The notes beneath the pieces are model-generated. The model was not told the DNA's origin and did no database searches. It saw nothing but the letters and a program-made list of their open reading frames with translations. A stretch of DNA of 64,000 nt from Vombatus ursinus (taxonomy: Eukaryota; Chordata; Mammalia; Diprotodontia; Vombatidae), in assembly GCF_900497805.2 (NCBI RefSeq), contig NW_020954570.1, positions 12,337,940-12,401,939 on the forward strand. Direction: 5' to 3'. A program made the position numbers and the translations under genes. Numbering within the stretch: position 1 is the first letter of the stretch; the number at the start of each line of letters is the position of its first letter. This document shows, piece after piece, positions 23,827 to 34,981 of the stretch.

Positions 23827-25110
23827 AAATGATGCTAGGACCGGAGATAAAAGTCATTTCGTATTCCAAAAACAGTAAATGTGACCTCATCATCAGTTAA
23901 GTCGCAACAGATCCAACAGATGGATAAAAGAATCCCATCAAGATGTAGAGCAGCAAAACTATTTTCTATTACAAATGTGGACTAAATGGTCACACAAACA
24001 TATCAAGTGAACTTGAAAAAGGAATTATCAACCTGATTCAAAGGAAGCTATGCCCATGGAATCAAATGTTGAAAAATAAATGATGTTATGAAGCCTATAT
24101 ATGTTATTGAGAATTGAAGAAAAGAGACAAAGTTTTACTGAATCACTGTAGTATTTGAGAATATTGGGATTTTAAACAGAAATTAGAGACTTGATAAGCA
24201 GAAAGAAAAAACTTGGATGAGAGTTAAATTTTTGAAAAGGCACAAGTTTATAAGAAATAAAGATGTTCGTATTGTAGCTATAAAGAATCAGCTATGGTAA
24301 AGACTGAACCAAGTCATCATATTGATATGAAAGAATTATTAATATATGCTCAAAAGTAAATTGCTACATTGAAACAGCAGTTCAAAAATGTTGAAGCCCA
24401 ACTTATTCCCCAGTCAGCACCGATAACTCTTGTAAAAGGTATTGCTTTGAATAAAGTAGACAATGCATCATAGTGTTACCTAAAAATGTTGGGGTTATAC
24501 ACATATTAATGACTCTTACTGCCTTGCATGTGAATGTATATGTATATATGATTTTAGACATTCACAAAGAAGATACAAAGGCAATGAACTATTTAAATGC
24601 TTTCCCAAATCATCTCACTTAAAGGTTCCTGAAAACAGGAGAGATTCTTATATTTCTTAGATGCTCCACGGATGGTCCTGGTTGAAGGCAAGAGGATAAA
24701 TCTAAAATATGAAAACTTTTTAAGCTTAAGATTTTATGATAAACCTTCTCTTGTTTTCAAATAGCAAAAAAACTTTTGTTTAGAAAGAGATCTAATTAGC
24801 ATACCAACTGCCCTTTGCCAGTAGCTAGGAGTCAAAGGAGATGTATTTCCCCATGCCACCATGAAGAATCTACAGCAAGCATTCATAAAAGGTTTATAAA
24901 ACCATCTTGTGTTCAGTAACCTTCAATTCCAAACTACCCACAGTTTGCATTTTTAGAGAAAGAGAAAAGAACGTTTCTAGTAGTCAAAAATGTAGCAAGA
25001 AGTTGTGTCATTTGGAAAGTCATTTGTCTTTTAATATGTCCATCAATGTGACTTCCTACATGAACCCTTTCCTGATGTCCACTTTCTCCCAGTTGTTAGT
25101 ACTTTCTTCC
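23827..25110. other. Unassigned intron with degraded, coding-like stretches
   Basis: Together with 23131-23647 this is a block with A-rich, lysine/glutamate-biased short frames on the + strand, broken many times, which could be a very old inserted element or pseudogene. No family could be named and no functional product is possible. Confidence 0.3.
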
Positions 25111-25117
25111 TGCTGAA

Positions 25118-25440
25118 GTCAATGAATAAACATTTATTTAGCACCTACTATACGTCAGGCACTGTGCTACATGCTGGGAATACAAAAAGAGGCAAAAGAC
25201 AGTCCCTGCCCTAGAGGAACTTATAATTTAACGGGGGAGACAAAATGCAAACAAATATATACAGGGTAAACAGGAAATAATTAACAGAGGGTAAGCACTG
25301 GAATTAAGAGGGGTTGAGGAAGGCTTCCAGTGGAAGGTGGGATTTTAGTTGGGACTTAGAGGAAGACAGAGAGGTCATTAGTTGGAGCAGAGAAGGGAGA
25401 GGATTTCAAGCGCAGGGCACAGCCAGAGAGAATGACCTGT
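25118..25440 (-). repeat. L2 LINE 3' portion
   Basis: The + strand reads 'aataaacatttatttagcacctactatacgtcaggcactgtgc', then 'agacagtccctgccctagaggaac' and 'aaggtgggattttagttgggactta'. This is a well-preserved marsupial L2 type. Confidence 0.85.
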
Positions 25441-25449
25441 TCATATGCT

Positions 25450-25597
25450 ATATTTTCTGCCCTGCTCCTACCTGCCACTGCCAATAGACTGTCACTGCCT
25501 TGAAGATAGAAACTACTTTGGTTTATGTCTTTATGTCACCAGTTCCTAGCCTACATTTTGCACTTTGTAGGCACTTAAATTTTGTTGAATTTAGTGC
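25450..25597 (+). repeat. L2 LINE 3' end
   Basis: It reads 'agactgtcactgccttgaagatagaaac', then 'cctagcctacattttgcactttgtaggcact'. Confidence 0.65.
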
Positions 25598-25724
25598 CAA
25601 CTATGTGCAGGGTATCCCTATGCAAATACTTAAGCTTACTTCCTAGATCTCTTTGTTCAGTTAACTTCAACAAACATTTATTAAGTGTCAACTATAAATG
25701 TATAATTAAAAAATATATCTAAAG

Positions 25725-25870
25725 AGAGGCAGTGTGGTATAGAGGATAGAGTGTAAAGACAGGAAGACCTTGGTTTTAATGCTGCCTCAGACATACTAAC
25801 TGGATGACTCTAGCAAATTTCTTGACTTCTACCAATCTCAGTTTCTTCTTGTACAGTGGAAGAGTTGGGC
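25725..25870 (+). repeat. MIR-like SINE
   Basis: It reads 'aggcagtgtggtatagaggatagag', 'caggaagaccttggttttaatgctgcctcag', then 'aatctcagtttcttc'. Confidence 0.75.
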
Positions 25871-25899
25871 TGTTATATGATACAATGTATAAAATATAA

Positions 25900-27240
25900 T
25901 TGTGTTTTTTAAATCATAAAGTGCTTATGTGCTTTTCTGATTTTTTCCTTCTGCTGTGTTGTTAAATTGGTTTCACAAATTCTTAATCTTAAGTTTTAAC
26001 ATATTAAAAGAAATTTGACAAATGATCGTGTAAGCATACCCACCTAATCCTTGATCACTCTCCCAGGCCCCCACTCTGTCAGGCTGTGTCTGCAGAGGGC
26101 AGTTGTTATTTTCCCTTCGGCATTCTAAGGAAAGTCTTAAGGAGAATGAGGATATTCTAGTACTGGCATTTATTTTTTTCCATTGGTTATCAGCAAGTAA
26201 CCTAAATTAGCTTATAGGAAGAGAATATTTATTGAAGTGATGTAACAAGAAACATGTGAATAATACAAAACATTTCCTCTACTTATTCCTGGGACATACT
26301 TTCCCACAAATATTCACCAAGTCCAGAGGAAGAGTGGGCTCAAACTGAGAGTACAATTTTAGTGAGGTGCACATTTAGAGAATGTTTGGCCAGAGGATAA
26401 ACTCACAACTCTTGGTTACTAGAAGTCCTTTCTTGAGTTCAGAGCCCTCCTTTTGTAGTGCAAGGAGGTTTTGTGTCTTGAGGCTGCTTCCTTCCTCATC
26501 TGTGGCTATGGCTGTCCATGTCTGTCCTTGGTGTGTCTCTTTCTGCTCCATGCTGGAACCATTGTCTCCTGTTGTTCTCTTACGGCATTGAAAAGAGGAA
26601 GAGAAAAGAGAGAGAGAGAAACTCTCTAACCTTCCCCTCCACCAAAAACAATTCTCTCTCAGATACTTGGCTCAAACTGGAATTTTTGAATACCAAACTG
26701 GTGTCTTCTACCATCAGGCTAATTTCCTTATCAATGGACTGTCTGCTGTTTTCTGTATAAGCTCAATGGGCATGCCATCTTCTCAGCCAATTACTTTGTT
26801 TTCTTTATTGGCCCATCGACAGAAATTTAAACAATATTAAACAAACACAGGATATAAAACATTTTGCTTATACATTTAAATTTCATTCTGTTGATTTATT
26901 AGAGTAGGGGAGGAATAATGAAATGTGCTTGGTTGAAACTTGATAAAGTATTTGGACATTCAGTTAAACTGCTGGATTTTACTTTCGTGAGTACTGGGGA
27001 AATATTGATAACTTACTACAAATGGATAATGCAGAAAAAAGAGATTAGTCCTTTTAAAATGTAAAATTAACTATAGGTTTGTGATTGCTGTTTTGATTCA
27101 TTTCAGTTTTCAGTATTTCTGTAGATTGTCTCCTCATTGGCATTGGCTAAATGTACAATGAGCTTCAATCTTCCAATAGAGAAGAAAGACTTAGTGTGCC
27201 ATTTTTAAGAGAAATAATCAATCTAGTACAAGTTCCCAAT
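25900..27240. other. Unassigned intron before exon 7
   Basis: No recognised gene, RNA or repeat. Confidence 0.5.
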
Positions 27241-27247
27241 AATATAA

Positions 27248-27487
<240 letters not shown>

Positions 27488-27499
27488 TAAGAGAAAGGC

Positions 27500-28815
27500 A
27501 CTTATATCTACTTAGCATTTGACAACAGAACTAAAAGGGAAATTTTGATGGTCCAAGTAACACTATATGACCATCACCCCAATTTTCAGTTATGTTCATT
27601 AAACATCACGTCTTTGTGAATCTTTGATCATCTTCCAGAAGGATTTAATAAAATATTTTCCTGTTTATAACTTTGAATGTCATATACTTTTTGAGTGTTA
27701 TAACTTTTTGAGTGTTCTTTAAAGGAGGCTAACAAGCTTGGTTCCTCCTTAATATTCAGGAACTTGCCCTCTAAAATAGATAGGAACACTGATTTGAGGT
27801 ATATTAAAAGCATATTTAAACACAGAGACATTTGTAGATATTAAAAATCAAAAGTACCATGAAGTGCCAGATCAAAAAGAGCCAAAAGAGGTCTTTCTTG
27901 CTAGAAATGAGATAATAGGATGTCTCCGATCACTGTTCCAATTCTACATGGCACTGCTTTGCATTTTTATACATTTGAAAAGAGAATTGATTAAACAACA
28001 GCAAGGAGGTTATAACATTGTTTTACATTCTAATACATTTTGCTTCATAAGTTTCCTTATGATTTCATAAGAATATGTTTCTATATCTATTATAATTATC
28101 AAGATTGCTTCAAAATAGAGTAACTGAGTATTTTACCAATACTGGTGCTGGGGTTTAAAAAAAAAACCTTGGGGTAAAAATCTTCCTGAACTATATTATG
28201 TGATTCTCTGCCTTCTTAAATTATACTAAACATCCTTTATCTTAATAACTCAAGGTTACTGTTATGAAAATCAGTAGGATTGACTGGTCTATAATACATT
28301 GATGCCCTATTGTTTTTGAAGGATAATTTTACCGTTTGTTTCTAAATATTCCTCGGTTGCTAAACTTTTGGAGTTCTTGTGTCTAATTTTTATAGTTTTT
28401 CTGTCCCCTTTCCTGTTGTCAACCTATCATCATCTTCCTCTCTTACTCCCAGTTTCTAGCCCCTTGAAATTAATTTCCTTTAATCACCTATAGATTTGGA
28501 AATAAAAGTCCCAAAATTGTTAGAGTCATGTATAAAGTAAGAGTAAATAGGTTCTGAAGAAGGGTTTGGGAAGCTCTTCTCTGAGCAAAGTGGTCCAGTT
28601 TTAATGCGTAGATTGGGATATCTCTTGGTTATTCAGATGCTTTTTTTTGCTTACTTCTTGGTTGAAGACTATATTTCTTGATATAATATATCTATGTACA
28701 CTATAAGTGAAGTTGCTAGTAGTTGTTTGGGATGGATAAGATTTTATTATATTTACCTGCTATAAAGATATAAAGATGAATCAAAAAGAAGAGTCATTAG
28801 CTTCAAAGGAGGCTC
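27500..28815. other. Unassigned intron after exon 7
   Basis: AT-rich, with no recognised repeat or coding signal. Short A and T runs only. Confidence 0.5.
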
Positions 28816-28819
28816 AGAG

Positions 28820-29055
28820 TAGAGGCGGTACAGTGTAGTTTAGAGAGTGTTGGACTTCGAGTCAGGAGACCTGAGTTTAAATCCTAACTCTGTGGAACAT
28901 GAAGAGGTCATTTAATCTCTCTAAGACCTCTCAATTTTCTCATCTGTAAAATGGAAGAGACAGGGGAAGAATACTGGCAGTGGTTACCTCACAGAGGTGA
29001 TCTGAGGAATAATGAACTTTCTCAACTTTAAAGTGCTATATAAATGCTAAACATA
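28820..29055 (+). repeat. MIR-type SINE
   Basis: It reads 'gcggtacagtgtagtttagagagtgttgg', 'gagtcaggagacctgagtttaaatcc', 'tcatctgtaaaatgg', then 'ttaaagtgctatataaatgc'. Confidence 0.8.
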
Positions 29056-30299
29056 CATACTGTACCATTCATACTGAAATACACATACACTGCACATACA
29101 TTAATGAAATGCACATACATTAATAAATTAAGCTAAACAGGACCTTACTTCATCCTTCTAGAAGTCTGTAATCTCAAATTACAGATAACATGAACATACC
29201 AGATATATGAAATAACAGAACCTAAGTAAACTGTAAGGAGAGAAACTTTTATATGCCTTCTTGTGTGAAATTTGAGGGAAAGGGAATAAAACTTTTCAGT
29301 TCTTATTTAGATGTTGAATATAAAAAGGGAGAGATTTCCACTGGATGAAGAGGACAGTTAGTGATTTTTCTCTTGCTTAAATAGCCCGAGAGTACTTTGC
29401 TCTGTCTTGTGCACCCTTCATTCCCTAACCACATACTATACGTTTCTGTGAACGTGTTATAACCACCCCACCCCTGTAATATATAAACTTTTTGAGAGCA
29501 AGGATTAGATGACCTTTGGAGGTCTGTTCCACGTCCTGCATTTTGTAATTCTGTCTCATTTTTACCTCTGTTACTTAAGTATCTAATATAGTGTATGTTA
29601 ACTTAAATTAATTTGTTGTGAAGCGAACCAGAGGAAGAATGAAAAGTGCTTCTTCAGTTGCTACCAAAGTGGAAGTGGTTGCTTTTTAGTGAACCAATAA
29701 TACTCTTACAGGCTTTAATGTTATGAATTGTATTCCAAAATAAAAACATTCACAAGATTTTTAAAAGTTGCCACCTAAAAAAAAAAAAAGAAGGGAAGGT
29801 TCTAATATGTGAAGTGAGGGCAATAGGAGAGATTGCTGAAAAGGGAGGATATAGTCTTAAGGGTCTTTTACGTCCCACTTAACCTGTTAGGAGATGTCAG
29901 CAGGAACTTAATCACTGTGGTTAAACCACTATGCCCTAGGGACTAAGTATCACCTCACCACATGCATATTCCAGCCATGCATTCCCAGGATGTGAGGGAA
30001 ACTCTTCCAACCAAAGGAAAGAGGGAAAAAAATCATGAAAAACAAATCAAAACAGAGCAGCACTAGAAATACCAAAATGAAATGCCTTCCTTCTTGAGGA
30101 AAAATTGTAAGGAAATGGTGGAGAGGGCATTTAATGACATCCAGATGAGTCAGAATGAAAATAGAGAATGGTTTTTCAGCTTTCCATAGAATTCTTCAGA
30201 GGAAGTTACTCGGGGAATCTCTTAACACCATTAACATTAATGTGAACCTGGAATGTCATGACGAACATTGATTGCCTAATATAGTGCCTTGTTATTAAT

Positions 30300-30522
30300 A
30301 TCGACTTTTTATTTACTCTTTCAGACATACTTTACACACATTATCTCTTTTAATCCTTATAATAACTGTGTGAAGTATGTACTACAAGTAATATCTGCAT
30401 TTTGCAAATAAGGGAATGGCTTCAGAGAGTTTATAATTGCCCAAGGTTATTAGTACCTATGAGGTGGCAGAGCTGAGAAAAGAACCAAGCTGGCTTCAAG
30501 TCCAGTGTTTCTTTCCATTAGT
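30300..30522 (-). repeat. MIR SINE, reverse orientation
   Basis: The + strand shows 'tttaatccttataataactgtgtgaagta', then 'gaggtggcagagctgagaaaagaacc'. Confidence 0.75.
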
Positions 30523-30644
30523 ATAATTAGCCTACATTCTTTGTCTTGTACCTGGTTGGTACTCAATAAAATTTAGTGAATGAACAACGGAGTCCCTGAA
30601 TGGAAAGTCAAGGAGAACTTCAGCAGAGCCTATTTTCTGAGCTA

Positions 30645-30788
30645 TTTTTTTTGTTTTGTTTTGTTTTTGCTAGGCAATGAGGTTAAGTGACTTGCCCAGG
30701 GCCACACAGCTAGTAGAGTCAAATGTCTGAGGCTGGATTTGAACTCAGGTTCTCCTGACTCCAGAACTACTGTGCCACCTGACTGCCC
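30645..30788 (-). repeat. Short-form marsupial SINE with target-site duplication
   Basis: It is flanked by CTGAGCTA at 30637-30644 and 30789-30796. The T-rich tail is on the left and the complement of the tRNA-like head on the right. Confidence 0.9.
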
Positions 30789-30799
30789 CTGAGCTAATG

Positions 30800-33700
30800 T
30801 TTTAAATTAAAATATAGCCATAAATTAGGAACCTCCATGTTATCCCTTCTTAGGTTCTTTTCCTGTTTAGACATTAAAGAAAGAGTTTAAATAACTGTGG
30901 TAAAAGGATAGAAGCTGTCAGAAGAATTTTAAGATATAGGCTTCTGTATAAGTTGCAGATAAACTGGTAAAAAGTTGTGGGGAAGAAGAGCAGGTGGTAA
31001 TAGAAGCATGAGTTACAAGAATATAGTAATGATCACTGGTGAAAATCCTCATTTTATTTAGGGGTTGTGTAGGATTTTGATTTCTACCAAAAAATGTTAT
31101 ATCTACAGAAGATCTTTAATTCCAGATGCTTGAAATGATTTACGGTGTATTTTCCATGCAAATATTTCTTAAAATATAAATACATGAATGCACATACTTA
31201 GGCCACTAGTGTTTCAAAATTGTTTTCCCAGTGAGAAACTATCCTGAAATGTTTGAAATTTACGTTGTAACATATGTGACTTGATTCATCACAAAGTTAA
31301 TTCCAATTTGCTAGAGTGGAATTCCCTATCATTAAAAATGTACATTTATTTTTAAAAATAACATAAAAATATTTTAAAATGTCCTCACCACTGCCATCCT
31401 TACCCAACAGTACCTCTTAGTTTTTACCTTGCCACTTCATAGATCCAACTCAAAATGAAGTACCAGTGTATTTACTTCATGCAGTTTTATGAAATCTTAT
31501 GTGATTCTAAGTACACAAAAGACACTGGTAAATTTAAAGGGTGGATTTTAAAGGATGATAAGTTTAAAGGAAACTCTTCAGCTTTCTCATGCTAATTAAT
31601 TTCTTTTCTCTTTTAAAATGTAATTTATGATTTTGTGATTTTCATAAAATTATTAAAATGATACATACTGTTTTGTGTATCTAAATTAGTTTGGATTATC
31701 AATTTCCATTTTTCTAATAGGGAAGCACCTAATTCACCCCATCACCTGCATATAAATCTTTTAGGTTGACTTAATGAATGTTTCACTCTGTATTTAGAAC
31801 AAAATCAAATATATACTTTAAGTTACAGATATGTATTTTTAAAACTTGACATTTTCAAAGAGGGGCCCTTTTTCTTAATCTATCAAGGATTTCACGAGTT
31901 GATCCAGTTTGTTTTTTCCAGCTGAATAAGCTCTTTTGAAAGAGGATCCTGGAGTCTCCTGCAATTGCAATATCTTTAAAGTTAGTGCTGAAGGCTGGTG
32001 GGACAGTTTTACAACCTGCCTGCCTATAGATTCATGCCTTCAGACATTGGGAAGTAAAGAATATAAAAAATGTAGAGGTTTCTTTCACAAGTGGAGTTGA
32101 AAAGAAGCAAAAATGCCAGATTTTAAGCCTGTTTCTGTCCTTTAGGGTTACTAGCTTAAAAGTGCCAAATATATACTAGCAAATTATAGGGAATTGCTAA
32201 ATATGTTTTTCATACTCTGGCAGAGACCTCATTTTCTTTAAAAAACTTCTGTAACCACTGTTCTTGATCCAGTTTTAGCTTCCTAATCTTTAGTTAATGT
32301 GCCACTGGTTTGTGTTATAAATGGCAAAAAAAAATCTTTTATAAATAGGGAATTAAGAAGCCTTTATAAATTCTTATCCTTCCCTACCCTCCAGCATGTC
32401 ATGTATAGGAGAAAGTTAATAATAGTTATGTCTATAAGAAAACAAATATATTTTGACCCCAGTAAAAGCTTTAAAGATCTGAATCTTTTATATTTCAAAC
32501 AAATAACAGAAATGAAAGGAGAAGCAAAATGAGTCAGGTTACAAATTATTTATGTAAGCAGTGAATGAACTATTTTCTTTCTCTAGGTTTTGTGAAATGT
32601 TTATAATACTAACTTGAATTGGATTTCTTCCCCTCATTTTCATCAGTTATGAAATATGTGTGTCATTGCTCACCAGAAAAGTGAAATGACATTGGAATAA
32701 AGTACAGTAGTCCATGTAACATAGATCAGATTTTAAAATTTAATTTTTAATACATAATTCTCAACTTTGATAAGCTCACCCACAATTGTTCTGTTATTCA
32801 TACTATCCAGTCATTAAATATACTCAGACTTATAGAAAATGTCTTTTCCCCCACTCATTTGGTATTTATTTTAGCATGCTTGATCTCTTTATTAATTTCT
32901 ATGGTTATTATTATTTTCTTACTACTAGTTGCCTCAAAAGAAATTTGAAAAATTAAATTCTGGCCTACATCTCCAACTTGGAATTTAGTTTTAACTCAGC
33001 CTCAAACAAGTGTTTGCTCTAATCACAATTTGTGCCTTCTTTGTGCTGGGCACTGTATTAGAGGAACTTCTCCAACCAATAGCCAAATGTTATGTTTTTG
33101 AAAGTTCCAAATCTTTGCACACTGGCAAAATTTGTCCTGCAAGTTGACCCTAAAGTATCAACAGAGAGTTTTAGCAGAGAGCCTACATTTCTTAAGGGGA
33201 CTAGTTGTTCCATAAGCTTATTATTCAGAATCTAAATATAAAACTCTCTAAAAGAAGAGGAACAATTAGGGTGACATTTCATTTCTGGAAAGGAGAATAA
33301 CTCATCATGGCCTAATTTGAAGATCAAACATATGAATGGGATGCTGGAGTACTGAGAATGAGTTTCCCAGTCACCAAAAATGCTTCTTTTGGCAATGGGA
33401 AATTAAATTAGAATGTTTTCAGTGTTTTAGATTCCATATTGGGTAAATGGGGCTAATTTTTGGTCAGTTTTCTTTGTCCTTCTCTGGGGACCTGGAGGAT
33501 AGGGTATTTGTGTGACTCCTGATGCTTTCATTATTCCTTAGTAGGTACTACAAAGATGCTTTTCTCTTGTAATTGTCTTTTTGGTTCCCTTTCCTCTCTC
33601 TTGACAACTTAGTGCTTCTGTTGTAATCAAAATATAAAAGTAGGATAAATGATACTTTTCACATGGATAACCAGAAAAAAATTCTAAATTTTAAAAAAAT

Positions 33701-33845
33701 TAAGTAGGTAATTATAAAATATATGCAAAATCCAAATAGTCTGTTATAATTTACATATTATTTCTCTATCAGGGATGCTTTAAATTTAAATTTATTATTC
33801 ATTTTTATAGCAATAATATATACAGTTCCCTCAACTCCATTTCTC
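30800..33845. other. Long unassigned intron before exon 8
   Basis: About 3 kb with no recognised repeat, unusual for this window. It is AT-rich and without credible coding sequence. Confidence 0.45.
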
Positions 33846-33863
33846 TCTCTCTATGCCCAATAG

Positions 33864-34076
33864 ATGCCAGGATGAGTGCGCAGTTGGGACATTTGGAATG
33901 CAGTGTGCTGAGATTTGCCAGTGCATGAATGGCGGGAAGTGTTACCACATCAGTGGGGCCTGTCTCTGTGAACCTGGCTACACTGGAGAGCACTGTGAGG
34001 CAAGGCTGTGTCACGAAGGGGTCTATGGCATCAAATGTGACAGAAAATGTCCCTGTCATTTGAAGACTACCCATAG
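33864..34076 (+). CDS. MEGF10: MEGF10 coding exon 8: EGF-like repeat 6 and the start of repeat 7
   Basis: It encodes the last base of R306, residues 307-376 and two bases of S377. The acceptor is CAATAG and the donor GTAAGT. It carries one whole laminin-type EGF unit (C307 to C344) and the first half of another ([20 protein letters not shown]), ending HLKTTH. The intron that follows is the longest between exons in the window, about 10.9 kb, and it has taken up several young transposons. Confidence 0.96.
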
Positions 34077-34336
34077 GTAAGTTAGGCCTTTGGCATGATT
34101 CTTCTCTTAGAAAGTTCTGGTCTCTGCTGTTCTTTATTCTATAGGGGGTGTCTTAGGGATTCTTCTTCTTCCCAGAGATTTCTTATACTGGACTATGTAA
34201 AATGGGATCCTAAGAAGTCAGCACCAAGTGAATTTTCTACTTCAATTCATTACCAATAAAGCTAAAAAAAAATCAAAAGCATTGAAATGCTCAAAGCTAT
34301 TAAGTGGTTCTCTGTTGGGTAATAAAATATCTTGTG

Positions 34337-34488
34337 GGCAGCTAAGTGGCGCAGCAGATAGAGTTCTGGCCTTGGAGTCAGGAGGACCTGAGTTCAGAAT
34401 CAGACCTTAGACACTTGACATTTACTAGCTTTGTGACCCTGGGCAAGTCACTTAACCCTGATTGCCTCACCAAAAAACAAAAAAATAA
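34337..34488 (+). repeat. Short-form marsupial SINE
   Basis: It reads 'gtgggcagctaagtggcgcagcagatagag' to 'cctcaccaaaaaacaaaaaaat'. A probable duplication AATAAAATAT flanks it (34321-34330 and about 34488-34497). Confidence 0.88.
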
Positions 34489-34671
34489 ATAAAATATTAT
34501 CTTTTAGTGGTAGTGGAAAGAACTGAATATACTAGCCAGTTTAAAAAACCCATCAGAGAATAGTTACAAGAAAATCCCTTGAGACTCATGGGTAGAATGA
34601 GGAATAAGGGTTAAGCCAAGTTAATGTATAAAAATATCATCAAATGACTTGTTGAAAAATATATTACTTCA

Positions 34672-34846
34672 GAGGGGGCCGCTAGGTGGTGCAGTGGATA
34701 GAGCACCGAACCTGAAGTCAGGAGGACCTGAGTTTAAATCCGGCCTCAGACCAAACACTTGACACGTACTAGCTGTGTGACCTTGGGCAAGTCACTTAAC
34801 CCAGATTGCCACACTAAAAAAATACAGCAATATATATATATATATA
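34672..34846 (+). repeat. Short-form marsupial SINE with (TA)n in its tail
   Basis: It reads 'gggggccgctaggtggtgcagtggatagagcacc' to 'aaaaaaatacagcaatatat'. The duplication TATATTACTTCA is found at 34660-34671 and 34847-34858. The A tail has evolved a TA microsatellite. Confidence 0.9.
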
Positions 34847-34981
34847 TATATTACTTCATAGTAAATCTGTTGAAAACACAATCCCAATAGTTTTTCTCAT
34901 TGGCTATGTCCTCTAATACCAAGAGGAAACGTACTATTAGAAAATTTGTGAAAGTAAAATATCTAACTATCCAATATTCTT

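Noticed and set aside
23960-24030. Zinc-knuckle-like wording in one + strand frame, suggesting a gag-type fossil
   Set aside because: The pattern is short and imperfect, with no LTR, polymerase or other parts nearby. This is too weak to call a retrovirus-like element.
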